64,000 nucleotides of DNA from Nematopogon swammerdamellus (GCA_946902875.1 OX336340.1:3431739-3495738); one strand, 5' to 3'. Shown: positions 10,613-22,814, numbered from the stretch's first letter. The notes: generated by a model not told the origin, from the sequence alone. Made by a program: numbers and translations.

Positions 10613-11825
10613 TTTTGTAACTGTATTGTTTTTTCCTAAATAAAATTAGTCCAAATAAAAGTCGTATGCAAATAAATCCATTTGTATGTACCCCGCTGAG
10701 GCCGCAGTCTGCGGCCGGGCGCACCCTTGCTTTCACTGAATTATGTCCGGACTCCGGACTCGGGTCTGCGTCAAAACTGTCAGTTCGCTAGTCCAGGGTG
10801 CGTTTACTACGCCATTCGGGAATAGCTGAGACTGGTCGGTTACGAAGTTACGACGTATTTCGACGTATTCGGTATTTCGTTGTGATATTTTCGCTCAAGA
10901 AATTATCTCGAGAATTCAAAGCCACTTTATCCTTTCGGGGTAGATCGCTATTCTCTGTTATTTCATAATTTTGCTCAGAATAATAGCATTAATTTCTGAG
11001 GTAAATATTTAAGAAAGGAAGGGTCTACCGTAAGGAAGCAAGAACCCTTTGAAAATAAACTCACAGATACCCTTACAATTGGCAATACGTTCGTAGGAAC
11101 CCGTATACTTAAATATTAATTAGGTACCTATTTTTTGACGTGACTTTGAGTAACAAGGGGGCATTCCAGAAAGTTGGCGACATAAAGTATGTACTTTCGA
11201 CGGCTTCGTACTGCCAAACTTTTCAACCTACAAACGTGAACGCTACCGCGCCTTAAAGAACCATCCGGCGACTACACAAAACCGTGCACTCGACCTCCCT
11301 CTGTGCGGGATAAGTCCGCCTTTGCACATGATGTAAATTTTCTGTAAAATGTTTTGTAGCAATAACATTATTTTCTGTCTATAAATATATACTCGTATGT
11401 AATTTAAATGTTATGTGTCTATTAATGTGTACTGTCTATTTAAGTGTCTCTTTAAAGTGTACATTTTAATAAAAAAAAGACAGGACACTAACCACGCCTT
11501 TATTGAATTTCTCCTCGATGGTGTTCGAGCTACATAGGAACTTCTTTGAACGTCTGTGTATAGAACATACAATAAACTATGTAACAAAATACTAAAAAGA
11601 ATTCTATCCACCAAACTCTTACAATATAAATAAAAAGAAATAAGCTCTCAACATTGTCTCAACTATTTTATAACTCTGTCAGATCACACCCCAAAGGCAT
11701 TCCTCGCTAAGCTCTCCTTGAAAATGTAGCGCTCCGGGGGTGAATCTAGTACCGGTAAAAATATAGAGTCGAGTATGTGTTTAATAAATAAATAAATTGT
11801 ATGTACACACACACATTAATACATA
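10613..11825. other. Intron sequence, nothing recognised
   Basis: No exon with splice signals, no clear repeat shared within the window and no long frame of coding character. AT-rich with scattered GC-richer blocks. Confidence 0.4.
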
Positions 11826-11935
11826 CTGTCGCGATGTATACCGACAATCGGGTTAAGCAGAATGATCGGTGTTGTGCTGCAAGAATTCGGGTAAATTACA
11901 ACACAACAGCGAACACCGCGTTTACCCATCTACCT
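11826..11935 (-). repeat. SINE family S3 fragment (3' end)
   Basis: Contains 'gacaatcgggttaagcagaa' and 'cggtgttgtgctgcaagaat', the S3 3' portion in reverse. It is truncated by about two thirds. Confidence 0.7.
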
Positions 11936-12061
11936 TCCCACAATCCCAGTTTGTCATTTTTATGATTCCGTACCTTAAAAGAAAATCACGGAACCCTTAC
12001 AAGATACCATGTTTTCATTTATTTGCAAAAACCGTCAGCATTTTCAGGAGGGTCTAAGCTC

Positions 12062-12372
12062 TACCCAGGCGCTAGTTTCAGCCTTCAACCTTGTGTGTTG
12101 TTTTATAAGACTTTGCTTTCCATTCTATTCTAATTTTCAGCCTTCTATTGTTTTATAAGACTTTGAATTCCATTCTATGCAAATTTTCAATTCCATTCTA
12201 TTCATTTACCTTGTGTGTTGTTTTATAAGACTTTGCATTCCTTTCTATTCTAATTTTCAGCCTTCTACCTTGTGTGTTGTTTTATAAGACTTTGCATTCC
12301 ATTCTATTCTAATTTTCGGCCATCTACCTTGTGTGTTGTTTTATAAGACTTTGCATTCCATTCTATTCTAAT
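12062..12372 (+). repeat. Minisatellite, about 59-bp unit, five copies
   Basis: The block 'ttgtgtgttgttttataaga' starts at 12091, 12211, 12270 and 12329, with a partial copy near 12150. The unit also carries 'ctttgcattccattctattc'. Spacing is 59 bp among the last three. Confidence 0.85.
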
Positions 12373-12769
12373 GTTTCCTGAAAATGATGAATACGATCTT
12401 TCTGGTAGGTACCTACTGAATTCACCTCCTATAGGCTCTACATGGCCGTTCATATCATAACTCTGGGTTATGTAGTGCAAAATGAATGTCGTAGCGATGA
12501 GATGGGTCGGGCGGGCGAGCTAGGAGTAACCTTTTCGCAGATTGATCCGCACATAGAATTCAAAATTGTAGAAGAGATATCAACGTTTCAGCGTCAAATG
12601 GTGAAATTAAATTAAATGAAACTTTAGCAACGGTAGCAAGGAAAGGTTGATCGCTATGTATTCGAATACTTCTACACGCCCGATTATAGCATTTCGAAAG
12701 TTTTAATTTAATTTAATTTTTATATAATTAGTTTCAGTTCTAAACCATATAAAGTGTGGTAAATTGCGG

Positions 12770-12965
12770 TAAGCTCCGGAACGCTTTCCCTGCCCACATA
12801 TCTTCCCCCCGCTACAGTCTCGGGTCCTTCAAGAGAGGCTTGAATGGGCACCTGTCAGGCCGGCAGGGCATTCGCAAACCCCGCATGCGACCGAATGTCC
12901 ATGGGAGTCGTTAGACATCTTATGGGTGGCTCGAGGCCAAATTTCGCGCTTACTATAAAATATTT
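12770..12965 (+). repeat. LINE 3' end fragment
   Basis: Matches 24470-24655: 'ctccctgcccacatatc'-like, 'acagtctcgggtccttcaag', 'gaatgtccatgggagtcgtt', ending 'cgcttactataaaata'. It is the terminal coding and 3'-UTR part of the same LINE family as 24010-24657. Confidence 0.65.
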
Positions 12966-13259
12966 TTTAATCTTTTCAGAATTTTTTTTATTCGCATTAT
13001 TTTTATTCGCATTATTGATAAAAATCAAATACAAACGACCTAATGTTAGTAACAAGTAGGTACCTACGGTTCTATGGTGTGTATTTCTTTGGTTTTGGCA
13101 ATAAATTCGTCATATACCTATGTACTCGCATTCATGAAGATTCGCCCAGGTAATATTATCTTGAATTTATGGAAATTGGAGCGTGGTGTATAGTATACAC
13201 TGTATAGTATACATATTATGTATGTATCGTATTTGCATATTTTATTTATTATATTTAAG

Positions 13260-13424
13260 CGACGGGTGGCCGAGTGGTTTGGGCATCGGCTTCTCGTGCG
13301 ACAGGTCCGCGGTTCGAATCCGGTCGGCGTGTACCAATGAGTTTTTTCTGACAAAACAATTGACGTGCATACCTACACCTGCTGCTTCACCGTTCGGAAC
13401 CGATGTAAAACTGTAGGTCCCTTC
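13260..13424 (+). repeat. SINE S4 head only (tRNA-like)
   Basis: tRNA-like boxes 'ggtggccgagtggtttgggc' and 'ggttcgaatcc' at 13265-13322, then the spacer 'accaatgagttttttctgac' and ctgtaggtcccttccc. At the shared module it meets an S1 copy in the opposite orientation, so two SINE heads face each other. Confidence 0.8.
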
Positions 13425-13612
13425 CCTTGTCCCGGGATAAACCCTACCACCTAGTAAGGTAAGAAGGGAAGGAACCTACAGTTTTACGTGGAATCCGAAC
13501 CACGGTCAGCCTCCAACGGTCGAGCGGTCACCCATCCAAGTACTGACCGCGCTCACGGTTGCTCAACAACAGTCGGCCGACCGCACCACTGAGCTACCGA
13601 GGCTGACATAAT
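13425..13612 (-). repeat. SINE S1 head (best 5S-like match)
   Basis: The minus strand carries 'gcgcggtcagtacttggatg' followed by 'ggtgaccgctc', which from memory is identical to the internal control region of silkmoth 5S rRNA over nearly 30 nt. The tRNA-like 'ggtagctcagtggtgcggtc' precedes it. The body is missing past the central module. Confidence 0.8.
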
Positions 13613-14149
13613 AAGCGAGCGTAGGTATATAAAGCTTTCCCAAAACTCCTGTACACGTTCTCTCTGTGTTTTCTCATCTAGTGCAGTATAGCCAGCAATA
13701 CAAAGGGTACCGGCACCGGCATGGCAATTTCGATAGTGGCAGGTCTGTGATTGATGCGAATGGTCACGGAGTAGTGTTGACAAAGAGGATTGATATTGAA
13801 GGGAGGGAGACAGGTGTCTCTTAGGGAACGTACACATACCACGTGACTGATTTGGGGGGAGTGAGGGCTTTGTCAAAATATCTGGGTCACAGGGCGGGGG
13901 GAGGGGGGTAATATTCCGTGAAACACCAAGAAAAAACATTGAATCCTTTTCCCCCGATGTCTTGGAACTACTAGACGGTCCTGCTCTTTCTGGTTCCACA
14001 TTATAACCATCCCAATATAAAACCCACGAATACCCATTAAAAGTTAAAGCATAATTTTAATTTATTAAGTAAATAAATGTATAAATGTTATTACTAGTTT
14101 AAGTGTATGTAATAAATGATTTAATAATACATATTATTGGAGTTTTTTA

Positions 14150-14590
14150 ATTTGTGTTATTATTTATCCTTTTGAAAACTCGCCAAGCTTTATTTTGGTT
14201 GCAATTTGATACCAATAAAATAAAACTTTAAACTAACATATCGGGTGGGGTATTATTTGAAAGAGTAAGGTAAGGATGTAAGGATTCTAAAAAATATTGT
14301 TTGTACAATTTTAAATTGTACAAACAATATACAGTTATACATAACATAAATTGTGGTCTTAATGATGCTAAAAATGTGCAAAAAAAATCCGTCCCCCCCC
14401 TCTCCCCCTACCGGCTGTTCTCCTAGTTTTCTAAAGCTAAAATTTTGACTTTCATAGGGTTAGAAGATATTAAGCCATAGATTACAGGAAAACTGCTTTT
14501 TTCGACAATGTAATATTTTCGTGGTGGTGGTACATATTTTTGTTTTAGTACGGAACCATAACTTGTGCGAGCCTGACTCCCTCTTGACCG
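14150..14590. repeat. Dispersed repeat with empty MITE site
   Basis: A diverged second copy of 8155-8700. At 14505-14520 it shows the uninterrupted TA target that holds a MITE in the other copy. Confidence 0.7.
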
Positions 14591-15195
14591 CTTTTTAGTA
14601 GAATCGTCTAATGTTTGAGGACAGGACTGAGCGGCGGTCTGGCGTCGGTCAATAAATTCGGAAGTGGTCGTAACGGCGGCGAGCCGAAATCAGATTTGTC
14701 ATTAAGACCCGGCAATACCAAAAAAATCGGTTTCTCCCGATTTATGTTGCTCGTAAACCACTGATGTTACCAGTTTGTGTTACAAAAAATATATGGATTT
14801 CTACAAGACGCAATTGGATCTATTTAACTTGAAAGAAAATAAATCATGTTCATGTTATAGTCATGTCATTTTAATATTTTTTATTATGGAAAGTGTGACC
14901 TCTGACCTATGGCGCCGGGCCACCATTAAGGTGTACAACGACGCCCATGACGTCGTACGCGGGCATTTGTGAGCATAGTCTAACACATACAATACCTCCT
15001 TCCCGTCAAATAGATTTTTATTATTTTTATTAAAATACGATTACGCCTACAATTAAATATGTATTGATCCTGCACTTACGTCCTCCAAACTCACAGTTGT
15101 TTACGAGAACCATCAATCGGGAGAAACCGATTTTTGGTACTGCCGGGTCTTAAATCTGAAATATATGCGAGCGAAGACACGGACACATCTATGTA

Positions 15196-15512
15196 CCGTG
15201 TGGGGCCGGTACTTTAAAAGAATAGCCCCACTGCATCGCTCCCCTTGTATGTCGTAAAAGGCGACTAAGGGATATGACTCCCTTCTTATATTAGTAGGTG
15301 GTAGGGTTTAACCCGCCCGGGTTGGTACCACCGCACTGAATGAAAGGTCGGTCGAAACGGCTATGTAAATAGTTTGTGTTTTCCGTCCAGTTCAGTGTAG
15401 CCGGCACGACCGAAGGGAAGCACTGACGTGGCACCAAGTTCAACCGGTGTTATGGGCTCACATCGCGTATGTTGTAGGTGATGTAGCCAACCGTGTCAGT
15501 TTCCATAAAAAA
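15196..15512 (+). repeat. SINE family S2, full length
   Basis: Starts 'gtgtggggccggtactttaa', with 'gtcgtaaaaggcgactaagg' and 'gatatgactcccttcttata', then the shared module and the S1-type tail ending 'gtcagtttccata' and A8. Confidence 0.85.
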
Positions 15513-15611
15513 AAATTATAATAATGTAGTTATAATTATAAGCACCACACAATTTATACTAAATGTTTTTAAATAATTTTTTTTGGGATTAATTCTAGCG
15601 AAAATTTCACA

Positions 15612-15902
15612 ACATACATACATACCACACACTGTATTCCGACAATCGGGGTAAGCAGAGTAGTCGGTGTAGCGCTGCAGGTACTCTTGTAAATTACAGC
15701 ACAACACCGACCGCCACGTTTAGCAATGTCTTAGGACAAGATAACTATCAAGCAGCAAGTAAGGCACGAAGACCCACCAGCTGCACAACTCGGTGGAAGG
15801 ACCGTGCCAAGGTGAGAGATGGTAACCTGTCGCCCTTTAGCACGGCACCTTGTGCGTATCCCTTAATCGCCCTTTACGACATGCACGGGGAGAGATGCAA
15901 AT
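15612..15902 (-). repeat. SINE family S3, worn copy
   Basis: S3 from its ATAC-rich 3' end (15612) to the 'gacatgcacggggagagatg' head block. The first part of the head is missing. Several substitutions relative to 43507-43846. Confidence 0.7.
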
Positions 15903-16510
15903 TTACAACATTTAGGCAATATCGTATAGTATCCGAAAGCCATACATTTATTTGTCTATTTCACTTCATTCGTTAAATGTTCAGAAGACAGTTGCCACAT
16001 TCCGCCAACTTTATCCCGGAGGCAATGATTTTCTAAACATTCAGCAGAATCCAAGCAATAACAGACGTTTCAATTGAGATATACGCAAATGTCACTGACA
16101 TGTGCCAGCAAACCGTTCCGCGCGGAGCCTACGGGCGGCGAGGCGTGACACGGATCTAGGGGGGTGAGAAGGACGATGAGAAGGGAAGAGAAGGATGGTG
16201 AGGGGGGAAGAGAAGGATGGTGAGGAGAGGGGTCAGAATTATCAAGCTTAAGTTATAGTTATTCTAGCTCTCAAACTGTATCTTAACACTGTAAGCGGTG
16301 TCTATTGTGTAGCTAGTCACAATGTATTGTAAAAAATTTTATATGCATACACGAAAAGCATTTTAACTACTTACACTGCAAGATAAAGACGACTCGTAAC
16401 TCGCGTAAAAGAAATTAAAAAAAAAATTCATAACTCCCAAATTTTTCACTTTTTTCAAAAAATAAAAAAATACATTCCCAGATATTGAGTCAATATATTT
16501 AGATTTTTTT
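15903..16510. other. Intron sequence, nothing recognised
   Basis: Contains a purine-rich patch around 16150-16235 ('gatgagaagggaagagaagg' and similar, imperfectly repeated). No coding signal. Confidence 0.4.
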
Positions 16511-16768
16511 TTTATGTAATCCGGTATGGATGGCTGAGTCAGAGGGGCCAAAGCGCATGCTCCGACCAGCCAATATCACCTCCGAGAAGGTAGGTGCCAT
16601 ACCGGAGACTTCCCTGGATTGCTGGCTATACTGGACTAGAGGAGAACACAACCGAGGTTGCTATGCGGCCATCTTACATCCAGTACGGTGGTACCAACCC
16701 AGTCGGCTATAATTTGAGCCTACCACCTAGTAAGGGGCAAGGGAAGGGACCTACAGTTTTATGTTAAA
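16511..16768 (-). repeat. SINE S4 body, headless
   Basis: The complement of the S4 3' portion from 'ccggattacat' to the shared module ('ctgtaggtcccttcccttgc'). The tRNA-like head is absent, so it is 5' truncated in its own orientation. Confidence 0.75.
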
Positions 16769-16999
16769 AAGTGCCCTTTTTAAACCCCCTAAAACGTCTA
16801 CTTTAAGCGGCTTTTGCGATTTTCTCTAAAACTTTCAAACTTTTAAATTTCTTTTCACCATCCTCACCATCTTGTAGCCCTTGTCGATACGCGTCATTTG
16901 ACACCCTAAATATTTACGACACCAGGGCAAATTCGTAGTCTCGCTGGAAATCGGGGACTATACTGAAGCGATCGAAAAGACATTTTCAATATATATTTT

Positions 17000-17323
17000 T
17001 TTTTTTTTATTGAAACTGACACGGTTGGCTACATCACCTACAACATCCGCGATGTCAGCCCATAACACCGGGTGAACTGGGTGCCACGTCAGTGTCACCC
17101 AGGTCGTGCCGGCTACACTGAACTGGACGGAAAACACAAACTATTTACATAGCCGTTTCGACCGACGTTTCATTCAGTGCGGTGGTACCAACCCGGGCGG
17201 GTTAAACCCTACCACCTAGTAATATAAGAAGGGAGTAATATCCCTTAGTCGCCTTTTACGACATACACGGGGAGAGATGCAGTGGGGCTATTCTTTTAAA
17301 GTACCGGCCCCACACGGTACAAT
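17000..17323 (-). repeat. SINE family S2, full length
   Basis: Same structure as 25338-25676 and 10271-10612: a tail complement after a T-run, the shared module, then the head ending in the complement of 'gtgtggggccggtactttaa'. Confidence 0.85.
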
Positions 17324-18156
17324 TTACATTTTCAATATCAAAATCCCCTACAAGCCCCCACCCCTAGATCCGCCAGTACACAAAGCTGTCACTCGCGAGC
17401 AGACTGACTTGCGCGTAGCGAAGCCGCTATGTCCCACCAACTCGAAGCGACATACATCGTAATTGCCCGTCGCCCCTCCCTCTACTGGGTTGGGGAAACG
17501 GTCCTTCATTGTGCTGTGCTGTTTACTGAAAATAACGCTGAAATAGAGGGGAAAATTGTTCACACAAGGGGGTTCCGTAGCAAATATTGTGTTCCTTCTT
17601 ATGAAAACCATTATGGGTGACTTTACCGAGGCGTAGATGGGTCATTCATTACCCGAAACTGCCAAATCTACCTCACCTCGCGTAACCACGAGACAAGGAG
17701 AATACCTACGGGAGACGCAACGCTACTGCGTTTGTATCGGAGCACGGCTAGCCAAAAATCCCTACTACTACGAAAATCGAAATCGCAATTTAATCTTTTA
17801 TGACGTGACTTGTCTATCTCCGTTACCCATATCGCGCCCCGCGATATGGAGAGAGACAGAGCGAGCAAGGCGAGCGACAGGTTTGTTATCGCTGGCTTGG
17901 CTCGGGTATCTGGTAGTAAGAGCCGACCGTCCGACCAATCGGAAGCCTTGCTTGACGGCAACTTGACGGGATCACTACGAATGCCAGTCTGACGGACAAT
18001 GATGGTGCGGTATATTTGTGAATTTTGAAATTGTTATTTGTAATATTATTTCAAATAGTTTTTACTGAACGAATATTATTGTTTGAATTCAAAAAAAATA
18101 TTGAAAAATTAAACAAGACTGTTGTTTTAATATTTTTGAAAAGTTGTACTAATAAT
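17324..18156. other. Intron sequence, nothing recognised
   Basis: Several frames of 60-109 codons occur here on both strands, but none shows splice context, conserved motifs or composition like the real exons. Confidence 0.35.
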
Positions 18157-18292
18157 CAGTGATAGGAATAAGTAGGGCTTATTTACCTAAATTTCGAGGA
18201 ACAGAGTAAAAGATTGGAGACTTCCTTAAGACAAAATTTTTTTCCGGTTTAATAATATTCATGGTGTTTTAATTTCGCGATTTGAAAAAAGT

Positions 18293-19848
18293 GGCCACCA
18301 TTTTGAACTTTTTAGTTACTGGACCGATTGCTTTCAAAATCGATATCTGGGTGTCAGTGTGGGCTCTGAATACGAATCTGAAGTAAAAATTTAAAAAAGT
18401 GGCCGCCATTTTGAACTTTTTAGTTACTGGACCGATTTCTTTCAAAATCGATATATGGGCGTCTGTGTGGACTCTGGATACGAATCTATAGTCAAAATTT
18501 AAAAAAAGTAGCCGCCATTTTGAACCTTTTAGTTACTGGACCGATTGCTTTCAAAATCGATATCTAGGCGTCTGTGTGGACTCAGAATACGAATCTGTAG
18601 TCAAAATAAAAAAGAAGTGGCCGCCATTTTGAACTTTTTAGTTACTGGGCCGATTTCTTTCAAAATCGATATCTGGGTGTCTATGTAGGCTCTGAATACG
18701 AATCCGTTGTCAAAATTTAAAAAGTGACCGCCATTTTGAACTTTTTAGTTACTGGACCGATTGCTTTCAAAATCGATATCTGGGTGTATGTGTGGGCTCT
18801 GAATACGAATCTGTAGTAAACATTTAAAAAAAGTGGCCGCCATTTTGAACTTTTTAGTTACTGGACCGATTGCTTTCAAAATCGATATCTGGGTGTCTAT
18901 GTGGGCTCTGAATACGAATCCGATGTCAAAATAAAAAAAAATGGCCGCCATTTTGAACTTTTTAGTTACTGGACCGATTGCTTTCAAAATCGATATCTGG
19001 GTGTATGTGTGGGCTCTGAATACCAATCTGTAGTAAACATTTAAAAAAAGTGGCCGCCATTTTGAACTTTTTAGTTACTGGACCGATTGCTTTCAAAATC
19101 GATATCTGGGTGTCTATGTGGGCTCTGAATACGAATCCGTTGTCAAAATTTAAAAAAAGTGGCCGCCATTTTGAACTTTTTAGTTACTGGACCGATTGCT
19201 TTCAAAATCGATATCTGGCTGTATGTGTGGGCTCTGAATACGAATCTGTAGTAAAAAATTAAAAAAAGTGGCCGCCATTTTGAACTTTTTAGTTACTGGA
19301 CCGATTGCTTTCAAAATCGATATCTGGGTGTCTGTGTGGGCTCTGAATACGAATCCGTTGTCAAAATTAAAAAAAATGGCCGCCATTTTGAACTTTTTAG
19401 TTACTGGACCGATTGCTTTCAAAATCGATATCTGGGTGTATGTGTGGGCTCTGAATACCAATCTGTATTAAACATTTAAAAAAAGTGGCCGCCATTTTGA
19501 ACTTTTTAGTTACTGGACCGATTGCTTTCAAAATCGATATCTGGGTGTCTATGTGGGCTCTGAATACGAATCCGTTGTCAAAATTTAAAAAAAGTGGCCG
19601 CCATTTTGAACTTTTTAGTTACTGGACCGATTGCTTTCAAAATCGATATCTGGCTGTATGTGTGGGCTCTGAATACGAATCTGTAGTAAAAAATTAAAAA
19701 AAGTGGCCGCCATTTTGAACTTTTTAGTTACTGGACCGATTGCTTTCAAAATCGATATCTGGGTGTCTGTGTGGGCTCTGAATACGAATCCGTTGTCAAA
19801 ATAAAAAAAAGTGGCCGCCATTTTGAACTTATTAGTTACTGGGCCGAT
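18293..19848 (+). repeat. Left arm: 15 tandem units of about 109 bp
   Basis: The motif gccgccattttgaac (or close variants) begins units near 18293, 18401, 18510, 18619, 18725, 18835, 18943, 19052, 19161, 19270, 19378, 19487, 19596, 19705 and 19813. Spacing is 106-110. A four-unit, 435-bp higher-order repeat is visible: 19050-19262 and 19485-19697 are translated identically. Confidence 0.9.
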
Positions 19849-21110
19849 ACACCCAGATATCGATTTTGAAAGCAATCGGTCCAGTAACTAAAAAGTTCAA
19901 AATGGCGGCCACTTTTTTTTAATTTTGATTACAGATTCGTATTCAGAGCCCACACATACACCCAGATATCGATTTTGAAAGTAATCGGTCCAGTAACTAA
20001 AAAGTTCAAAATGGCGGTCACTTTTTTAAATTTTGACAACGGATTCGTATTCAGAGCCTACATAGACACCCAGATATCGATTTTGAAAGCAATCGGTCCA
20101 GTAACTAAAAAGTTCAAAATGGCGGCCACTTTTTTTTAAATTTTGACTACAGATTCGTATTCAGAGCCCACACAGACACCCAGATATCGATTTTGAAAGC
20201 AATCGGTCCAGTAACTAAAAAGTTCAAAATGGCGGCCACTTTTTTTTAATTTTGACTACAGATTAGTATTCAGAGCCCACACAGACACCCAGATATCGAT
20301 TTTGAAAGCAATCGGTCCAGTAACTAAAAAGTTCAAAATGGCGGCCACTTTTTTTTATTTTTACTACAGATTCGTATTCAGAGCCCCCACATACACCCAG
20401 ATATCGATTTTGAAAGCAATCGGTCCAGTAACTAAAAAGTTCAAAATGGCGGCCACTTTTTTTTAATTTTGATTACAGATTCGTATTCAGAGCCCACACA
20501 GACACCCAGATATCGATTTTGAAAGTAATCAGTCCAGTAACTAAAAAGTTCAAAATGGCGGTCACTTTTTAAAATTTTGACAACGGATTCGTATTCAGAG
20601 CCTACATAGACACCCAGATATCGATTTTGAAAGCAATCGGTCCAGTAACTAAAAAGTTCAAAATGGCGGCCACTTTTTTTTAAATTTGACTACAGATTAG
20701 TATTCAGAGCCCACACAGACACCCAGATATCGATTTTGAAAGCAATCGGTCCACTAACTAAAAAGTTCAAAATGGCGGCCACTTTATTTTTATTTTGACT
20801 ACAGATTCGTATTCAGAGCCCACACAGACACCCAGATATCGATTTTGAAAGTAATCGGTCCAGTAACTAAAAAGTTCAAAATGGCGGTCACTTTTTTAAA
20901 TTTTGACAACGGATTCGTATTCAGAGCCTACATAGACACCCAGATATCGATTTTGAAAGCAATCGGTCCAGTAAATAAAAAGTTCAAAATGGCGGCTACT
21001 TTTTTTAAATTTGACTACAGATTCGTATTCAGAGTCCACACTGACACCCAGATATCGATTTTGAAAGCAATCGGTCCAGTAACTAAAAAGTTCAAAATGG
21101 CGGCCATTTT
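19849..21110 (-). repeat. Right arm: 12 tandem units in opposite orientation
   Basis: The complement motif 'gttcaaaatggcggccac' recurs about every 109 bp from about 19890 to 21100. The switch is abrupt: after ttactgggccgat at 19848 the sequence resumes as acacccagatatcgattttg, without a unique spacer. Confidence 0.9.
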
Positions 21111-21244
21111 TTTTAAATCGCGAAATTATAACACCATGAATATTATTAAACCGGAAAAAAATATTGTCGTAAGGAAGTCTCAAATTTTTTACTCTGTTCC
21201 TCGAAGTTTAGGTAAATAAGTCCTACCTATTCCTATCACTGATA

Positions 21245-22135
21245 ATAATAATACTAATAATAATACATAATATACAATATATTAGTTTTGTATAGGTATA
21301 TTCGTTTTATAATTATAAAAAATAGAAAACGTAATATTAAAGAAATAATAACAATACATATTATAAATTGAATATATCCATGTCATTGCCATAAAAAACT
21401 AACAACACCCATATACAATAATTGATTTCAAATTTCTTTATAGTCTGTCAAATTTGCCTATCATGTGTACGCGCCCGGTATGGCGCGCAGTCGTGCTCCT
21501 AACTCGCGGAATTTTTGTATTTTACACGCTTTAAGCATTGTATTATCATTAAAATGACCTAATTATGAAAGGTTACGCCATCTTTTGTCATTCCTGATGA
21601 TCTTGAGCTCTTTCGACACGCACGAACTGCACAAATCGCCATTTTGCGTAGTGCACATATACGTGTTCTTCGTTCCCAAGTCGCGAGCGCACTGACGGTC
21701 GATCCCGCAGCAGCGCTATATGTTAGTGCAAATGCTCTAACACGCGGCTAATTTTCCTATATATAAGCGCTCGACGGTTGCCACTCCCGTAGGTATGCTC
21801 GGTGCCACGAGACATCATACGAGTACCAGCAGATTTGCGGATTATAGAAGTGCTATCCAGCTTGTTAATACCTCCCAGGTTGAAAGTATCCGGGCTAGTT
21901 TAGGTGATAGGAGAAAATTCAGGGTAGGTTTAAATTACTGTTTATATGTCTATTTTGTATGTATTGTATTGTATTCGTCTGTTATTGTATCTCTGTATTC
22001 AAATGTGCGCATCATAAATCGCCCTCGCACGTATCCGCGTTCGGCGCAGCTTATTTTCAACCGACTTACAAAAAGTAGTAAAGTAAATACCCGCTAAGTA
22101 AATACAGCGCTGCTTGAGTTTTTATATTTATTTAC
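21245..22135. other. Intron sequence with LINE scrap
   Basis: 21823-21893 resembles the LINE segment at 56457-56530 ('ccagcagatttgcggg', 'cacccaggtt'). A TATA-like 'cctatatataagcgctcgac' lies at about 21756-21775, possibly from a retroelement. No exon recognised. Confidence 0.35.
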
Positions 22136-22420
22136 TTAGCGGTGCTGCAATCGGGGTAAGCAGAGTAATCGGTGTTGTGTTGCAAGAACTCTGGTCAATT
22201 ACAGCACAACACCGACCACCGCGTTTCGCAAAGTATTCGAACAAGATTAAATCGATCAAGCAGCAAGTAAGGCACGAATACCCACCTGCTGCATGAGTCG
22301 GTGGAAGTACCGTGCCAAGGTGAGAGGTGGCCAGCCTGTCGCCCTTGAGCACAGCACCGATTACTCTGCTTAACCCGATTGTCGGGATTCAGCGTGTGTG
22401 ATATGTATGTATGTATGTTA
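22136..22420 (-). repeat. SINE family S3, minus orientation
   Basis: The complement of S3, with 'gcagcaagtaaggcacgaat' and 'gaccaccgcgtttcgcaaag'. It is followed by a rearranged 3' end with the TATG-type microsatellite at 22400-22420. Confidence 0.7.
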
Positions 22421-22532
22421 CTTAGCGGTCCCCCGACTCTTATAAGTAAACGGAAATGATTTTTGACTTTTAAGGGTCGGGGTTTTACATTTCTAATTTA
22501 ACCTTTATTTCAACTTGTTATGTGTGCGGCAC

Positions 22533-22800
22533 ACAGTCAGTCACAGTCCACTGCTGGAAATACGCCTCTACAATTTTACTCCAGTCCTCCCGGCCTTCAG
22601 CTGTACGGAACCACTGCCTTCCGCAGACGTACTTGATGTCGTCGTCCCACCTGGCGGGTTGTCTTCCCACACTCCGTTTTCCTGTCCACGGCCGCCGATG
22701 TAGGGCACGGTTAGTCCAACGGTTGTCGTCTCTTCGGCTGACGTGCCCAGCTCACTGCCACTTGAGCTTTGGCACACAGGATGTGAATATACACTATAGT
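22533..22800 (-). pseudogene. RTE-type LINE reverse transcriptase C-terminus
   Basis: Minus-strand translation, allowing for decay, gives WDDDIKYVCGRQWFR and a SRRGVFPAV-type end near the canonical EAYVQQW region of RTE elements. A second copy lies at 46360-46620. Both are short terminal fragments. Confidence 0.6.
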
Positions 22801-22814
22801 AAATAGAGGCTAAA

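Larger units (their letters stand above)
18157..21241. mobile_element. 3.1-kb foldback element with tandem repeats in both arms
   Basis: The outer ends are inverted repeats: cagtgataggaataagtagg at 18157 and its near complement ending at 21241. They continue inward for about 130 bp of near-complementary sequence (accgga-rich, 'aatattcatggtgtt'). Inside, a unit of about 109 bp is repeated 15 times in one orientation (18293-19848) and then 12 times in the other (19849-21110). The 8 bp before and after (ctaataat / ataataat) agree at 7 of 8 positions but are low-complexity. This resembles Foldback-type transposons. No transposase frame. Confidence 0.8.

Noticed and set aside
13262..13335. tRNA gene
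   Set aside because: A and B boxes are present, but the same head occurs in several places attached to a SINE body and lacks a convincing tRNA 3' end.
13553..13999. 148-codon minus-strand frame
   Set aside because: Begins in low-complexity intron and ends inside an S1 SINE head; no recognisable motif.
18293..21110. CRISPR-like direct repeats
   Set aside because: Units are contiguous with no unique spacers, are about 109 bp long and invert midway, in a eukaryotic genome.
18745..21219. Repeated frames containing FKMAA and RAHTDTQISI
   Set aside because: Produced by the 109-bp foldback units on both strands; the period is not a multiple of three and no start or splice pattern is shared.
21750..21800. 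Promoter with TATA box for a separate gene
   Set aside because: Only a TATA-like string beside LINE scrap; no downstream coding exon supports it.
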